A DNA stretch of 64,000 bases, from NCBI RefSeq assembly GCF_900094555.1, contig NZ_FMAC01000002.1:434001-498000 (forward strand). The letters are read 5' to 3'. The translations under genes were made by a program, and so were the position numbers. A model generated the notes under the pieces. The model saw only the letters and a list, made by a program, of their open reading frames with translations. It did no database searches and was not told the DNA's origin. This document shows, one piece after another, positions 1 through 11,286 of this stretch. The stretch comes from Martinezella hainanensis (GTDB taxonomy: Bacteria; Pseudomonadota; Alphaproteobacteria; Rhizobiales; Rhizobiaceae). Every line of letters begins with the position of its first letter. Position 1 is the stretch's first letter.

Positions 1-360
1 GGACTGCTCAGTTCCTATATTCCGATAGCGATTTTCATTGGTATTGCCTTGGTAATCGGCCTGGCGCTGTTGATCACGCCGTTTGCCGTTGCCTTCAAGG
101 CGCCTGACTCGGAAAAGCTGTCGGCTTACGAATGCGGCTTCAATGCATTCGATGACGCCCGCATGAAGTTCGATATCCGCTTCTACCTGGTATCGATTCT
201 CTTCATCATCTTCGACTTGGAAGTCGCCTTCCTATTCCCGTGGGCCGTTTCGTTCGGTGCGATCGGCTGGTTCGGGTTCTGGTCGATGATGGTGTTCCTC
301 GCGGTGCTGACCATCGGCTTTATTTATGAATGGAAGAAGGGAGCCCTGGAATGGGAGTAG
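1..360 (+). CDS. nuoA: NADH-quinone oxidoreductase subunit A (5' end outside window)
   Basis: Membrane subunit of the proton-pumping NADH:quinone oxidoreductase (complex I), at the junction of the membrane and peripheral arms. The frame is open from base 1 and encodes the typical N-terminal hydrophobic stretch before the first in-frame ATG-type codon, so the true start lies just left of the window; 119 residues are visible. The family motif [12 protein letters not shown] lies in the second of three membrane segments, and the conserved loop with [12 protein letters not shown] precedes it. The last codons overlap the nuoB start, which indicates translational coupling at the head of the nuo operon. 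Confidence 0.96.
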   Translation, partial: GLLSSYIPIAIFIGIALVIGLALLITPFAVAFKAPDSEKLSAYECGFNAFDDARMKFDIRFYLVSILFIIFDLEVAFLFPWAVSFGAIGWFGFWSMMVFLAVLTIGFIYEWKKGALEWE

Positions 361-932
361 CCCCAAGCAACACGACGCTCGTGGCGCCGCAGCCGAAGGG
401 GATCATCGATCCCGCAACTGGCAGGCCGGTTGGCAGCAACGATCCGTTCTTCGGCGAGATCAACAACGAGCTCGCCGATAAGGGTTTCCTGGTCACCTCG
501 ACCGATGAGCTGATCAACTGGGCGCGTACGGGCTCGCTGATGTGGATGACCTTCGGTCTCGCCTGCTGCGCCGTCGAGATGATGCAGGTTTCCATGCCGC
601 GTTACGACGTTGAGCGCTTCGGTTTTGCGCCGCGCGCTTCGCCGCGCCAGTCCGACGTCATGATTGTCGCCGGCACGCTCACCAACAAGATGGCGCCTGC
701 GCTCCGCAAGGTCTACGACCAGATGCCCGAGCCGCGTTACGTCATCTCGATGGGCTCCTGTGCCAATGGCGGCGGTTACTATCACTATTCCTACTCCGTC
801 GTGCGCGGATGCGACCGTGTCGTTCCGATCGACATTTATATTCCGGGCTGTCCTCCCACGGCAGAAGCGCTGCTTTACGGCGTGCTCCTGCTGCAGAAGA
901 AGATCCGGCGCACCGGCACGATCGAACGGTAA
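351..932 (+). CDS. nuoB: NADH-quinone oxidoreductase subunit B
   Basis: Peripheral-arm subunit that carries cluster N2, the last [4Fe-4S] centre before quinone. The sequence shows the tandem-cysteine motif [11 protein letters not shown], then GSCANGGG and the C-terminal CxP motif [12 protein letters not shown], which supply the cluster ligands. I chose ATG at 351 (193 aa), which begins MGVAPSNT and has AAGGGAG about eight bases upstream; an earlier in-frame codon at 330 lies inside nuoA and would add seven residues. The start overlaps the end of nuoA by 10 bases. Length is normal for alphaproteobacteria. Confidence 0.97.
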   Translation: MGVAPSNTTLVAPQPKGIIDPATGRPVGSNDPFFGEINNELADKGFLVTSTDELINWARTGSLMWMTFGLACCAVEMMQVSMPRYDVERFGFAPRASPRQSDVMIVAGTLTNKMAPALRKVYDQMPEPRYVISMGSCANGGGYYHYSYSVVRGCDRVVPIDIYIPGCPPTAEALLYGVLLLQKKIRRTGTIER

Positions 933-950
933 GGCAGGGGACAAGGTATC

Positions 951-1553
951 ATGAGTGAAGCCCTGAACGAGCTCGCCGCCTACCTCACGGAAGTTCGCAG
1001 CGCCCTGATCTCCTCGAGCGAGATCAAGTATGGCGAGCTGAACGTGACGACGACGACCGAAAACGTTATCGCCCTTTTGACCTTCCTGCGTGACGACGCC
1101 AAGTGCGGCTTTGTCAACATGACGGATATCTGCGGTGTCGACTGGCCGCAGCGCGCCGAGCGCTTCGACGTCGTCTACCATCTGCTGTCGCCCAAGAAGA
1201 ACCTGCGCATCCGCGTCAAGGTTCCGGTTGGCGAAGATCAGCCTGTTCCTTCCGCCTGTGCCGTCTATCCCGGCGCTGATTGGTTCGAGCGCGAAACCTG
1301 GGACATGTACGGTGTTCTTTTCACCGGCCACCCGGATTTGCGCCGCCTGTTGACGGACTATGGTTTCGAAGGTCATCCGCTGCGCAAGGACTTCCCGACG
1401 ACCGGTTTCGTTGAGGTCCGCTACGACGATGCCGCCAAGCGCGTCGTCTACGAGCCGGTGGAACTGAAGCAGGAATTCCGCAACTTCGACTTCCTGTCGC
1501 CGTGGGAAGGCACCGACTACGTGCTCCCGGGCGACGAGAAGGCGAAGGCCTGA
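951..1553 (+). CDS. nuoC: NADH-quinone oxidoreductase subunit C
   Basis: The 30-kDa subunit of the connecting fragment of complex I. It has no cofactor but forms the scaffold next to NuoD. The signature region [27 protein letters not shown] and LRKDFP (about residues 113-147) is intact. It is a separate 200-aa protein, as in rhizobia and mitochondria, not fused to NuoD as in Escherichia coli. The gene starts 18 bases after nuoB, preceded by a purine-rich AGGGGACAAGG ribosome site. Confidence 0.97.
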   Translation: MSEALNELAAYLTEVRSALISSSEIKYGELNVTTTTENVIALLTFLRDDAKCGFVNMTDICGVDWPQRAERFDVVYHLLSPKKNLRIRVKVPVGEDQPVPSACAVYPGADWFERETWDMYGVLFTGHPDLRRLLTDYGFEGHPLRKDFPTTGFVEVRYDDAAKRVVYEPVELKQEFRNFDFLSPWEGTDYVLPGDEKAKA

Positions 1554-1619
1554 TTGTTGGCGTGTGGCGGGCTTCGGCCTGCCATTCTCTGAAATTCTGA
1601 AAACGCGAGCATCGCCGCC

Positions 1620-2810
1620 ATGACAGAACATAACGTTCGCAACTTCAACATCAATTTCGGCCCGCAGCACCCGGCTGCGCACGGCGTTTTGCGTCTTGTC
1701 CTCGAACTGGACGGCGAAATTGTGGAACGCGTCGATCCCCATATCGGCCTGCTGCATCGCGGCACGGAAAAGCTGATCGAGACGAAGACCTATCTTCAGG
1801 CCGTTCCTTACTTCGACCGCCTCGACTACGTGGCGCCGATGAACCAGGAGCATGCCTATGCCCTGGCCGTCGAAAAGCTGCTCGGCATCGACATCCCGAT
1901 CCGCGGCCAGCTGATCCGCGTGCTCTATTCGGAAATCGGCCGTATCCTTTCCCATCTTTTGAACGTCACGACGCAGGCCATGGACGTCGGTGCGCTGACG
2001 CCGCCGCTTTGGGGCTTCGAAGAGCGCGAAAAGCTGATGGTGTTCTATGAGCGTGCCTCCGGCTCGCGCATGCACGCGGCTTACGTCCGTCCGGGCGGCG
2101 TTCACCAGGATCTTCCGGAAAAGCTCGTTCAGGATATCGGCGACTGGTGCGATCCCTTCCTGAAGGCGCTCGACGATATCGACGACCTTCTGACCGGGAA
2201 CCGTATTTTCAAGCAGCGTAATGTCGATATCGGCGTGGTCTCGCTGGAAGACTGTTGGGCCTGGGGCTTCTCGGGCGTCATGGTCCGAGGCTCGGGTGCT
2301 GCCTGGGACCTGCGCAAGGCGCAGCCTTACGAATGCTACTCCGATCTCGAATTCGACATTCCGATCGGCAAGAATGGCGACTGCTACGACCGTTACCTCA
2401 TCCGCATGATCGAAATGCGCGAGTCTGTCCGTATCATGAAGCAGTGCGTCAATCGCCTGCTCGGCGATGCCAAGACCGGACCGGTTTCGTCGCTGGACGG
2501 CAAGGTCGTCCCGCCGAAGCGCGGCGAGATGAAGCGCTCGATGGAAGCGCTGATCCACCACTTCAAGCTTTACACCGAAGGCTATCACGTGCCGGCCGGC
2601 GAGGTTTATGCGGCTGTCGAAGCGCCGAAGGGTGAGTTCGGCGTCTATCTCGTCTCGGACGGTTCCAACAAGCCGTATCGTTGCAAGATCCGTGCACCGG
2701 GCTATGCGCATCTGCAGGCCATGGATTTCATGTGCCGCGGTCATCAGCTCGCCGACGTCGCGGCCGTGCTCGGCTCGCTCGATATCGTGTTCGGTGAGGT
2801 GGATCGTTGA
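1620..2810 (+). CDS. nuoD: NADH-quinone oxidoreductase subunit D
   Basis: The 49-kDa subunit, which together with NuoB forms the quinone-binding pocket. It opens with the family N-terminus [18 protein letters not shown] and contains the hydrogenase-like conserved segments including [12 protein letters not shown] near the middle and a C-terminal end DIVFGEVDR typical of the family. At 396 aa it is full length. The stop codon TGA (2808-2810) shares its A with the ATG of the following small gene, so the two are probably translated in series. Confidence 0.97.
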   Translation: MTEHNVRNFNINFGPQHPAAHGVLRLVLELDGEIVERVDPHIGLLHRGTEKLIETKTYLQAVPYFDRLDYVAPMNQEHAYALAVEKLLGIDIPIRGQLIRVLYSEIGRILSHLLNVTTQAMDVGALTPPLWGFEEREKLMVFYERASGSRMHAAYVRPGGVHQDLPEKLVQDIGDWCDPFLKALDDIDDLLTGNRIFKQRNVDIGVVSLEDCWAWGFSGVMVRGSGAAWDLRKAQPYECYSDLEFDIPIGKNGDCYDRYLIRMIEMRESVRIMKQCVNRLLGDAKTGPVSSLDGKVVPPKRGEMKRSMEALIHHFKLYTEGYHVPAGEVYAAVEAPKGEFGVYLVSDGSNKPYRCKIRAPGYAHLQAMDFMCRGHQLADVAAVLGSLDIVFGEVDR

Positions 2811-3127
2811 TGCGCAGCTGGCAGGTCCTCATTCCAGCGCTTCTGGTTGCCTGCGGTGCTTCGGCACAGCAGACCATCAACTCGCAGGGCCTGCCGACCC
2901 TCAATCTGCAGAATTCGAATGCGACGAGCACGAATTCTGCCAAGGGTGGAAACGAGGTCACGTCGGGTGGAGATTCGACCATGGCGGACCTCCTTTCTCG
3001 CGGTTACCAAATCAAGGCCGCCGTGCCGAATGGCGGCAAGTTCGTTGTGTTTATGCAGAAAGACCAGTCGGCCTATGCCTGCGAATTTTCGTCTCTGACG
3101 AATACGCGGTGTGGGTCCTTAAACTGA
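2810..3127 (+). CDS. small exported protein (possible lipoprotein) inside the nuo operon
   Basis: A 105-aa protein of unknown function encoded between nuoD and nuoE. Its ATG overlaps the nuoD stop as TGATG; a TTG codon immediately before it is a less likely start. The N-terminus is a short signal sequence. It can be read as a lipobox LVAC with Cys15, or as a signal peptidase I site ending in ASA before Gln20. The mature part is rich in Ser/Asn/Thr, with a conserved-looking C-terminal portion (ADLLSRGYQIKAAVP, KDQSAYACEF). The position means it is co-transcribed with complex I, but an exported protein would sit on the opposite side of the membrane from the peripheral arm. I do not recognise a domain. 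Confidence 0.8.
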   Translation: MRSWQVLIPALLVACGASAQQTINSQGLPTLNLQNSNATSTNSAKGGNEVTSGGDSTMADLLSRGYQIKAAVPNGGKFVVFMQKDQSAYACEFSSLTNTRCGSLN

Positions 3128-3142
3128 GATAAGGCGTGAAAG

Positions 3143-4150
3143 ATGTCCGTTCGTCGACTAGCCGAAGATCAATTCCAGCCAGCCGCCTTCGCCTTCAATG
3201 CGGAGAATGCGGTCTGGGCTGAAAAGACGATCCAGAAATATCCTGATGGTCGCCAGCAATCCGCGATCATCCCGCTGATGATGCGCGCACAGGAGCAGGA
3301 AGGCTGGGTCACCAAGGCGGCTATCGAAACGATCGCCGACATGCTTGACATGGCCTATATCCGGGCGCTCGAAGTCGCGACCTTCTATACGCAGTTCCAG
3401 CTGAACCCCGTTGGTACGCGCGCCCACGTTCAGGTCTGCGGCACGACGCCCTGCATGCTGCGCGGCGCTGAGGGGCTGATCAAGATCTGCAAGAGCCGGA
3501 TCAACGACCACGCCTTCGAGCGCAACGTCGACGGCACGCTTTCCTGGGAAGAGGTCGAATGTCAGGGCGCCTGCGTCAACGCACCGATGGTGGTGATCGG
3601 CAAGGATACCTATGAGGATCTGACGCCGACACGTCTCGAAGAGATCATCGATGCCTTCGCCGCAGGCAAGGGCCATGAAATTCAGACCGGCCCGCAGATC
3701 GATCGCGTTTTCTCCGCTCCGGAAGGCGGCTTGACGTCTCTCCTGTCGGATGAGGCGAAGGCAAAGAGCTCGGCGAGCAAGACGGCCAAGGCCACCGCCG
3801 AGGTTGTGGCTCCCCCGCCGTCCGAGATTGCGTCGGAGAAGGCTGACGCTGCGAAGAAGCCGTCGCTTGACGACAAGGATCGCCCCGCCGGTATCGAACG
3901 GCCGGCGCAGCCGGACGATCTGCAGCTCATTTCAGGCGTCGGCCCGAAGATCGAAGGCACCTTGCATGAGCTTGGCATCTTTACCTTCGCGCAGATCGCG
4001 GGCTGGCATGAGGCCGAGCGTCATTGGGTCGACGGCTATCTGAATTTCAAAGGCCGTATCGAGCGCGATGAATGGGTCAAGCAGGCTGAGGCACTCGCTA
4101 AGGGTGGCGAAGCGGAATATATCAAGGTCTTCGGCAAGAAGCCGCGGTAA
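3143..4150 (+). CDS. nuoE: NADH-quinone oxidoreductase subunit E with C-terminal HhH-like extension
   Basis: The 24-kDa subunit that carries the [2Fe-2S] cluster N1a beside NuoF. The four ligands are visible as Cys99 and Cys104 (VCGTTPCMLRGAEG) and Cys140 and Cys144 (ECQGACVNAP). Residues 1-185 are the standard thioredoxin-like NuoE. Residues 200-255 form an Ala/Lys/Pro-rich linker. Residues 258-335 form an extra domain beginning LQLISGVGPKIEG, a helix-hairpin-helix-like motif that recurs in the protein encoded at 5475-6266. At 335 aa it is about 100 residues longer than the basic family. The start ATG at 3143 follows AAGGCGTGAAAG. Confidence 0.96.
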   Translation: MSVRRLAEDQFQPAAFAFNAENAVWAEKTIQKYPDGRQQSAIIPLMMRAQEQEGWVTKAAIETIADMLDMAYIRALEVATFYTQFQLNPVGTRAHVQVCGTTPCMLRGAEGLIKICKSRINDHAFERNVDGTLSWEEVECQGACVNAPMVVIGKDTYEDLTPTRLEEIIDAFAAGKGHEIQTGPQIDRVFSAPEGGLTSLLSDEAKAKSSASKTAKATAEVVAPPPSEIASEKADAAKKPSLDDKDRPAGIERPAQPDDLQLISGVGPKIEGTLHELGIFTFAQIAGWHEAERHWVDGYLNFKGRIERDEWVKQAEALAKGGEAEYIKVFGKKPR

Positions 4151-4160
4151 GAGGTGAAGC

Positions 4161-5465
<1,305 letters not shown>

Positions 5466-5474
5466 GGATCGAAG

Positions 5475-6266
5475 ATGGCGAAGACCAACGATATCAGGCA
5501 GGAAAGTGGAGCAGGCGGCGATGTATCGGCCGATCTCGGCCGCTTTGCTGCCGATATGTTTGGGAAAGCGCCGATCATGCCGATCCACCCGTTGATGGCC
5601 CATCCGGCTGCAGCCATTGCTGCGGTCACGGCCATCGGCTTCGGCTTTACCTCGCAGCTGGCGGGCGCATTCCTCGGTGCTTTCCAGGGCGCCGTTGAGG
5701 CAACCACCAAACTGACCGAAGCCCTGGAAGACGAAAAGCATCAGGCTGAAGTCGTTGCGAAGCCGGCGGCCACGAATGGCGGGGCAGGGGATGCGAAGCC
5801 TGTGGGGACAGCGCCCGTTGTCAAGACAGCTGCGCCGAAGCCCGTCGCACGGAAGCCGGCTGCTGCAAAGCAGAAAGCGGCTATTGTTAAGAAGACCGAG
5901 CCGAAGCCTGCTGTCGCCGCACCCAAGGCTGCGACGACAACTGCAAAGAAGACGGCGAAGGTTGAAGTTACCGCGCCGGCTGCCGCAAAGAAGGTTGAAG
6001 TTGCAGCGCCAGTCGCCGCAAAGACAGCTCCCGTGCGCGGCCGCAAGGCTGCCGAGAAGGCCGACGACCTGAAGCGGATTTCCGGCGTCGGTCCGAAGCT
6101 GGAGCAGGTGCTGAACGGACGCGGCATCAAGCGATTTGCCGATATCGCCGCCTGGAGCGATGCGGATGTCGAGCGGATCGATGCGGAATTTGGCTTCGAC
6201 GGCCGCATCCTGCGTGACGACTGGGTCGGTCAGGCGAAGGCGCTGCTGCCGAAGGGCAGGAGTTGA
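5475..6266 (+). CDS. membrane-anchored Ala/Lys/Pro-rich protein with HhH-like domain, complex I-associated
   Basis: A 263-aa protein of unproven function inside the nuo operon. Residues 1-35 are polar, residues 44-72 form one hydrophobic segment (AAAIAAVTAIGFGF), and residues 90-195 are a low-complexity Ala/Lys/Pro/Val linker. Residues 197-260 are a compact domain (LKRISGVGPKLEQVL, then FADIAAW, DAEFGFDGRILRDDW). This C-terminal domain is clearly related to the extension of NuoE upstream. Helix-hairpin-helix folds often bind nucleic acid, but the context argues for a protein-protein or assembly role in complex I; that is inference. Lineage-restricted in appearance. Confidence 0.85.
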   Translation: MAKTNDIRQESGAGGDVSADLGRFAADMFGKAPIMPIHPLMAHPAAAIAAVTAIGFGFTSQLAGAFLGAFQGAVEATTKLTEALEDEKHQAEVVAKPAATNGGAGDAKPVGTAPVVKTAAPKPVARKPAAAKQKAAIVKKTEPKPAVAAPKAATTTAKKTAKVEVTAPAAAKKVEVAAPVAAKTAPVRGRKAAEKADDLKRISGVGPKLEQVLNGRGIKRFADIAAWSDADVERIDAEFGFDGRILRDDWVGQAKALLPKGRS

Positions 6267-6505
6267 GATTTTTCCTCGGCTGTATCGCGGCCGGGGAGGG
6301 TGAATGACGGCGATGGAGACGATGTGGGTGACCCGCATGGCTCGATCGCAAAGCTGGTCTTGCGGGGACAAGGCTTGGCAAAGTTTATTGTGAGCGAACC
6401 GGTGTCATCAGGCGTTTGAGCCGCCGCGATGGCAACCCGGTCTGCGATCATGAAATTGTCTGCGGCCAGGTTGGGCTGAAGACGTGACATAGGACTGAGT
6501 GGACG
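6267..6505 (+). other. non-coding spacer within the nuo operon
   Basis: This is the longest gap in the nuo operon. It contains a GTG-initiated frame of 39 codons (6301-6420) preceded by GGGGAGGG, and an overlapping 29-codon ATG frame, but neither has recognisable features. I see no strong terminator. It could hold an internal promoter for nuoG onward; the sequence does not settle it. Confidence 0.4.
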
Positions 6506-8587
6506 ATGGCTAAACTGAAGATTGACGGTAAAGAGATCGAAGTTCCGGATCACTACACGCTTATCCAGGCGTGCGAGGAAGCCGGCGCCGAAGTCCCGCG
6601 CTTCTGCTTCCATGAACGACTGTCGGTGGCCGGCAATTGCCGCATGTGCCTCGTCGAGGTGAAGGGCGGCCCGCCGAAGCCGCAGGCATCCTGCGCCATG
6701 GGTGTTCGCGACATCCGCGGCGGCCCGAACGGCGAGCTTCCGGAAGTCTTCACCAACACGCCGATGGTCAAGAAGGCCCGCGAAGGCGTGATGGAATTCC
6801 TGCTGATCAACCACCCGCTGGATTGCCCGATCTGCGACCAGGGCGGCGAATGCGACCTGCAGGATCAGGCCATGGCTTTCGGTATCGACAGCTCGCGCTA
6901 TCAGGAAGACAAGCGCGCCGTCGAAGACAAGTATATCGGCCCGCTCGTCAAGACCGTGATGAACCGCTGCATCCACTGCACGCGCTGCGTCCGCTTCACG
7001 ACGGAAGTCGCCGGCATTTCCGAGCTCGGCCTCATCGGCCGCGGCGAAGACGCCGAAATCACCACCTATCTCGAGCAGGCGATGACCTCCGAGCTGCAGG
7101 GTAACGTCGTTGACCTTTGCCCGGTTGGCGCGTTGACCTCGAAGCCCTTCGCCTTCACGGCTCGCCCCTGGGAACTGAACAAGACCGAATCGATCGACGT
7201 CATGGACGCTCTCGGCTCGGCAATCCGCGTCGATACGCGCGGCCGCGAAGTCATGCGCGTGCTGCCCCGCGTCAACGAGCAGATCAACGAAGAGTGGATC
7301 TCCGACAAGACCCGCTTCATCTGGGACGGTCTGAAGACCCAGCGTCTCGACAAGCCCTATGTCCGCAGGGACGGCCGCCTGCAGCCGGCAAGCTGGAGCG
7401 ATGCCTTCGCTGCCATCAAGTCGGCGGTTTCCGCCACCAGCGGCGACAAGATCGGCGCCATCGCCGGCGATCTCGCTTCAGTCGAGGAAATGTACGCTCT
7501 TGGCGAACTGCTGAAATCGCTGGGATCGGAAAATCTCGACTGTCGCCAGGACGGGACGGCGCTTGATCCGTCGCTCGGCCGCGCAAGCTACATCTTCAAC
7601 CCGAGCATCCAGGGTATCGAAGCCGCTGATGCGCTGCTGATCGTCGGCGCCAATCCGCGCTTCGAGGCTGCTGTCATGAACTCGCGCATCCGCAAGCGCT
7701 GGCGTCGCGGCAAGTTCCCGATCGGTGTGATCGGGGAGGCTGCAGACCTTCGCTACTCCTATGACTATCTCGGCGCTGGTCCGGATACGCTGGCCGATCT
7801 CGTCAGCGGCTCGCACAGCTTTGCTGACGTGCTGAAGAACGCTCAGAAGCCGATGATCATCATCGGGCAGGGCGCCCTGACACGCGAAGACGGTGCCGAA
7901 GTGCTGGCGAATGCCGCCAAGCTCGCCACCGCCGTCGGTGTCGTCAAGGAAGACTGGAACGGCTTTGCCGTGCTGCACACCGCTGCTTCACGCGTCGGCG
8001 GCCTCGACCTCGGTTTCGTGCCGGGCGCAAAGGGCGTCAATGCCGTCGCGATGCTGTCGTCGATGGACGTCCTCTTCCTGCTCGGCGCCGATGAACTCGA
8101 CTTCAGCCGCAAGGGCGCGAAGTTTACTGTTTATATCGGCTCGCACGGCGATAACGGCGCCCAGAACGCCGATGTCATCCTTCCGGCAGCAGCCTACACC
8201 GAAAAGTCGGGCACCTGGGTCAACACCGAAGGTCGCGTCCAGATGGGCAACCGCGCCGGCTTCGCGCCGGGCGACGCCCGCGAGGACTGGGCGATCATTC
8301 GGGCCCTTTCCGACGTGCTCGGCAAGAAGCTTCCCTTTGATTCGCTGAGGGAATTGCGCTCGAAGCTCTATGCAGCCTTCCCGCATTTCGCCGGTATCGA
8401 CGAGATTGCCGAAGCCGATAGCGCCCAAATTGCCGCACTTACGAAAAAAGCCGGCGCGATGGGCAAATCGGCATTTGCTTCGCCGATCAAAGACTTCTAT
8501 TTGACGAACCCGATAACGCGCGCATCGGCTGTCATGGCCGAGTGCTCGGCATTGGCCCGCAACAATTTCCGCGTTGCGGCAGAGTAA
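6506..8587 (+). CDS. nuoG: NADH-quinone oxidoreductase subunit G
   Basis: The 75-kDa subunit, which carries most iron-sulfur clusters of the electron wire. The N-terminal ferredoxin-like domain has [2Fe-2S] cysteines in RFCFHERLSVAGNCRMC and ASCAMG. The His-Cys motif HPLDCPICDQGGECDLQDQ follows, then the [4Fe-4S] motif CIHCTRCVRF with the distal VVDLCPVGAL. The remaining two thirds is the molybdopterin-oxidoreductase-like domain. Length 693 aa matches the rhizobial and mitochondrial form, shorter than E. coli NuoG. The gene is separated from the previous one by a 239-base spacer, the largest gap in the operon. Confidence 0.98.
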   Translation: MAKLKIDGKEIEVPDHYTLIQACEEAGAEVPRFCFHERLSVAGNCRMCLVEVKGGPPKPQASCAMGVRDIRGGPNGELPEVFTNTPMVKKAREGVMEFLLINHPLDCPICDQGGECDLQDQAMAFGIDSSRYQEDKRAVEDKYIGPLVKTVMNRCIHCTRCVRFTTEVAGISELGLIGRGEDAEITTYLEQAMTSELQGNVVDLCPVGALTSKPFAFTARPWELNKTESIDVMDALGSAIRVDTRGREVMRVLPRVNEQINEEWISDKTRFIWDGLKTQRLDKPYVRRDGRLQPASWSDAFAAIKSAVSATSGDKIGAIAGDLASVEEMYALGELLKSLGSENLDCRQDGTALDPSLGRASYIFNPSIQGIEAADALLIVGANPRFEAAVMNSRIRKRWRRGKFPIGVIGEAADLRYSYDYLGAGPDTLADLVSGSHSFADVLKNAQKPMIIIGQGALTREDGAEVLANAAKLATAVGVVKEDWNGFAVLHTAASRVGGLDLGFVPGAKGVNAVAMLSSMDVLFLLGADELDFSRKGAKFTVYIGSHGDNGAQNADVILPAAAYTEKSGTWVNTEGRVQMGNRAGFAPGDAREDWAIIRALSDVLGKKLPFDSLRELRSKLYAAFPHFAGIDEIAEADSAQIAALTKKAGAMGKSAFASPIKDFYLTNPITRASAVMAECSALARNNFRVAAE

Positions 8588-8599
8588 GGGCACAGGACT

Positions 8600-9643
8600 A
8601 TGGATTCATTCGTTTCGACCTATCTCTGGCCGGCGCTGATCATGATTGGCCAGTCGCTGCTGCTCCTGGTCTGCCTGCTGGTCTTTATCGCTTACATTCT
8701 GCTTGCCGACCGTAAGATCTGGGCTGCCGTTCAGCTGCGTCGCGGCCCGAACGTCGTCGGTCCCTTCGGTCTGTTTCAGTCTTTCGCCGACTTGCTGAAG
8801 TTCATGTTCAAGGAGCCGATCATCCCGGCCGGCGCCAACAAGACCGTGTTCCTGCTGGCTCCGCTGGTGTCCGTGGTGCTGGCGCTCTCCACCTGGGCCG
8901 TCGTGCCGGTGGCGCAGAACTGGGTCGTCGCCGACATCAACGTCGGCATCCTCTACATTCTGGCGATTTCGTCGCTGGAAGTTTACGGCATCATCATGGG
9001 CGGCTGGGCTTCGAACTCGAAATACCCGTTCCTCGGCGCGCTCCGTTCAGCGGCGCAGATGGTGTCCTACGAAGTCTCGATCGGCCTCGTCATCGTCACC
9101 GTGCTGCTCTGCGTTGGTTCGCTGAACCTGACGGATATCGTGCTGTCGCAGCAGACCGGCCTCGGCACCAAGCTCGGCCTGCCGGCCTCGTTCCTCGACT
9201 GGCACTGGCTGTCGCTCTTCCCGATGTTCATCGTGTTCTTCATTTCGGCGCTGGCTGAAACGAACCGTCCGCCCTTCGATCTTCCGGAAGCGGAATCGGA
9301 ACTGGTTGCCGGCTTCATGGTCGAATACGGTTCTTCGCCTTACATGATGTTCATGCTCGGCGAATACGCGGCCGTCGTTCTGATGTGCTCGCTGACGACG
9401 ATCCTTTTCCTCGGCGGCTGGCTGCCTCCGGTCGATATCTGGATCCTCAACTGGGTTCCGGGCATCATCTGGTTCCTGCTGAAGTCGTGCTTTGTGTTCT
9501 TCATGTTCGCGATGGTGAAGGCATTCGTGCCGCGCTACCGCTACGACCAGCTCATGCGCCTTGGCTGGAAGGTTTTCCTGCCGCTGTCGCTCGCCATGGT
9601 CGTTATCGTTGCATTCGTGCTGAAGCTGACGGGATGGGCATGA
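8600..9643 (+). CDS. nuoH: NADH-quinone oxidoreductase subunit H
   Basis: Membrane subunit (ND1 homologue) at the heel of complex I that contributes to the quinone chamber. The two family signatures are present: [20 protein letters not shown] near the N-terminus, and the acidic loop [20 protein letters not shown] followed by AGFMVEYGS. About eight to nine membrane segments are visible over 347 aa. It begins 12 bases after nuoG. Confidence 0.97.
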   Translation: MDSFVSTYLWPALIMIGQSLLLLVCLLVFIAYILLADRKIWAAVQLRRGPNVVGPFGLFQSFADLLKFMFKEPIIPAGANKTVFLLAPLVSVVLALSTWAVVPVAQNWVVADINVGILYILAISSLEVYGIIMGGWASNSKYPFLGALRSAAQMVSYEVSIGLVIVTVLLCVGSLNLTDIVLSQQTGLGTKLGLPASFLDWHWLSLFPMFIVFFISALAETNRPPFDLPEAESELVAGFMVEYGSSPYMMFMLGEYAAVVLMCSLTTILFLGGWLPPVDIWILNWVPGIIWFLLKSCFVFFMFAMVKAFVPRYRYDQLMRLGWKVFLPLSLAMVVIVAFVLKLTGWA

Positions 9644-9683
9644 TGATGTCGATCCTCGCTTCAAGCAGATTTGGAGGTTGAAG

Positions 9684-10175
9684 ATGGCCGGAATTTCCAA
9701 CGCCGTCAGCTCGCTGTTCCTCAAGGAATTTGTCGGCGCATTCTTTTTGTCGATGCGTTACTTCTTCAAGCAGAAGGCAACGATCAACTACCCCTTCGAA
9801 AAGGGGCCGGTTAGCCCGCGCTTCCGTGGCGAACACGCGCTGCGCCGTTATCCTAACGGCGAAGAGCGTTGCATCGCCTGCAAGCTCTGCGAGGCCATCT
9901 GTCCTGCCCAGGCCATCACCATCGAGGCCGGGCCGCGCCGCAACGACGGCACCCGCCGCACGGTGCGTTACGACATCGACATGGTGAAGTGCATCTATTG
10001 CGGCTTCTGCCAAGAGGCATGCCCGGTCGACGCCATCGTCGAAGGGCCGAACTTCGAATTCGCCACCGAAACCCGCGAAGAGCTCTACTTCGACAAGGCG
10101 CGGCTTTTGGACAATGGCGACCGCTGGGAACGCGAAATCGCGCGCAACATCGCGATCGACTCGCCGTACCGCTGA
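9684..10175 (+). CDS. nuoI: NADH-quinone oxidoreductase subunit I
   Basis: The 23-kDa ferredoxin-like subunit that binds clusters N6a and N6b and hands electrons to NuoB. Two CxxCxxCxxxCP motifs are clear: [12 protein letters not shown] and [13 protein letters not shown] chose ATG at 9684 (163 aa) because GGAGG at 9673-9677 is correctly spaced from it; a TTG two codons earlier would sit on the ribosome site. The gene is separated from nuoJ by about 150 bases with no recognisable gene. Confidence 0.97.
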   Translation: MAGISNAVSSLFLKEFVGAFFLSMRYFFKQKATINYPFEKGPVSPRFRGEHALRRYPNGEERCIACKLCEAICPAQAITIEAGPRRNDGTRRTVRYDIDMVKCIYCGFCQEACPVDAIVEGPNFEFATETREELYFDKARLLDNGDRWEREIARNIAIDSPYR

Positions 10176-10324
10176 GCGGAGTTTTGAATATGCCGTGACG
10201 GGCGGCCGATCGTCGCCGTCGCGGTTGAATCTAGACCGGGGCTTTGCCGGACTTATCGTTCGGTCGAGCTCCATCGGGCAGGGAAACTCCCGGCTGCCCG
10301 GGGGAAGACGAAAAAGGCACCAAC

Positions 10325-10939
10325 ATGGGTCTGCAGGCTCTTTTTTTCTATATCTTCGCCTTTGTCGCTGTGGCGTCGGCGTTCATGGTCATCTCGGCGC
10401 GGAATCCGGTCCATTCGGTCCTGTTCCTCATCCTGGTATTCTTCAACGCGGCCGGCCTCTTCCTTTTGATGGGGGCTGAATTCCTGGCGATGATCCTGCT
10501 GGTCGTTTATGTCGGCGCCGTGGCGGTTCTCTTCCTCTTCGTCGTCATGATGCTCGATATCGACTTCTCCGAGCTGAGAGCCGGCATTCTGGAATATGCC
10601 CCGATCGGTGCTTTGATCGGTATCATCCTCGCCGCCGAGCTCATCGTCGTCATCGGCGGCAGCGTGATTTCGCCGACCATTGCCAAGTCCGTCGCCATGC
10701 CGATCCCGGCTCTGACGCAGCGGACGAACACCGCCGCCCTCGGCGACGTGCTCTACACCAACTACGTTTACTTCTTCGAGATCGCTGGCCTCGTTCTGCT
10801 GGTCGCGATGATCGGTGCAATCGTGCTGACGCTGAAGCATCGCACGCACATCAAGCGCCAGAACATTTCCCAACAGGTCGCCCGCACGCCCGCGACCGCC
10901 GTCGAGGTGGTCAAGGTCAAGCCGGGGCAGGGCGTCTGA
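10325..10939 (+). CDS. nuoJ: NADH-quinone oxidoreductase subunit J
   Basis: Membrane subunit (ND6 homologue) of the proton-pumping arm. It has five predicted membrane segments, including the conserved [20 protein letters not shown] with the pi-bulge helix. The start at ATG 10325 ([11 protein letters not shown]) gives 204 aa; an upstream in-frame ATG at 10244 would add 27 polar residues that do not fit the family. It lies between nuoI and nuoK in the usual order. Confidence 0.96.
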   Translation: MGLQALFFYIFAFVAVASAFMVISARNPVHSVLFLILVFFNAAGLFLLMGAEFLAMILLVVYVGAVAVLFLFVVMMLDIDFSELRAGILEYAPIGALIGIILAAELIVVIGGSVISPTIAKSVAMPIPALTQRTNTAALGDVLYTNYVYFFEIAGLVLLVAMIGAIVLTLKHRTHIKRQNISQQVARTPATAVEVVKVKPGQGV

Positions 10940-10970
10940 GGCGAGGCACGAGGATCAAAGGAACAAGAAC

Positions 10971-11279
10971 ATGGTCATCGGACTTTCCCATTACCTCACG
11001 GTCAGCGCCATCCTTTTCGTGCTCGGCGTCTTCGGTATCTTTCTGAACCGCAAGAACGTCATCATCATCCTGATGTCCGTCGAGCTCATATTGCTCGCGG
11101 TCAACATCAACATGGTCGCCTTCTCGTCGTTCCTCAACGACATCGTCGGCCAGGTTTTCGCTCTATTCATTTTGACCGTCGCTGCAGCTGAAGCTGCGAT
11201 CGGTCTTGCAATTCTCGTCGTCTTCTACCGTAACCGCGGCTCCATCGCGGTTGAAGACGTCAACGTGATGAAGGGCTGA
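10971..11279 (+). CDS. nuoK: NADH-quinone oxidoreductase subunit K
   Basis: Small membrane subunit (ND4L homologue) of complex I. It has 102 aa with three membrane helices and the conserved glutamates in the segment [15 protein letters not shown] and in [13 protein letters not shown], which are part of the proton-transfer axis. It precedes nuoL by seven bases. Length and order are standard. Confidence 0.97.
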   Translation: MVIGLSHYLTVSAILFVLGVFGIFLNRKNVIIILMSVELILLAVNINMVAFSSFLNDIVGQVFALFILTVAAAEAAIGLAILVVFYRNRGSIAVEDVNVMKG

Positions 11280-11286
11280 TAAAGCT

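Noticed and set aside
324..2744. 806-codon open frame on the minus strand across nuoBCD
   Set aside because: Shadow of three well-supported plus-strand genes; composition is Arg/His/Ala-rich without domains.
6301..6420. 39-codon GTG-initiated frame in the nuoF-nuoG gap with a good ribosome site
   Set aside because: No hydrophobic segment or recognisable feature and no other support; kept only as a remark in the spacer entry.
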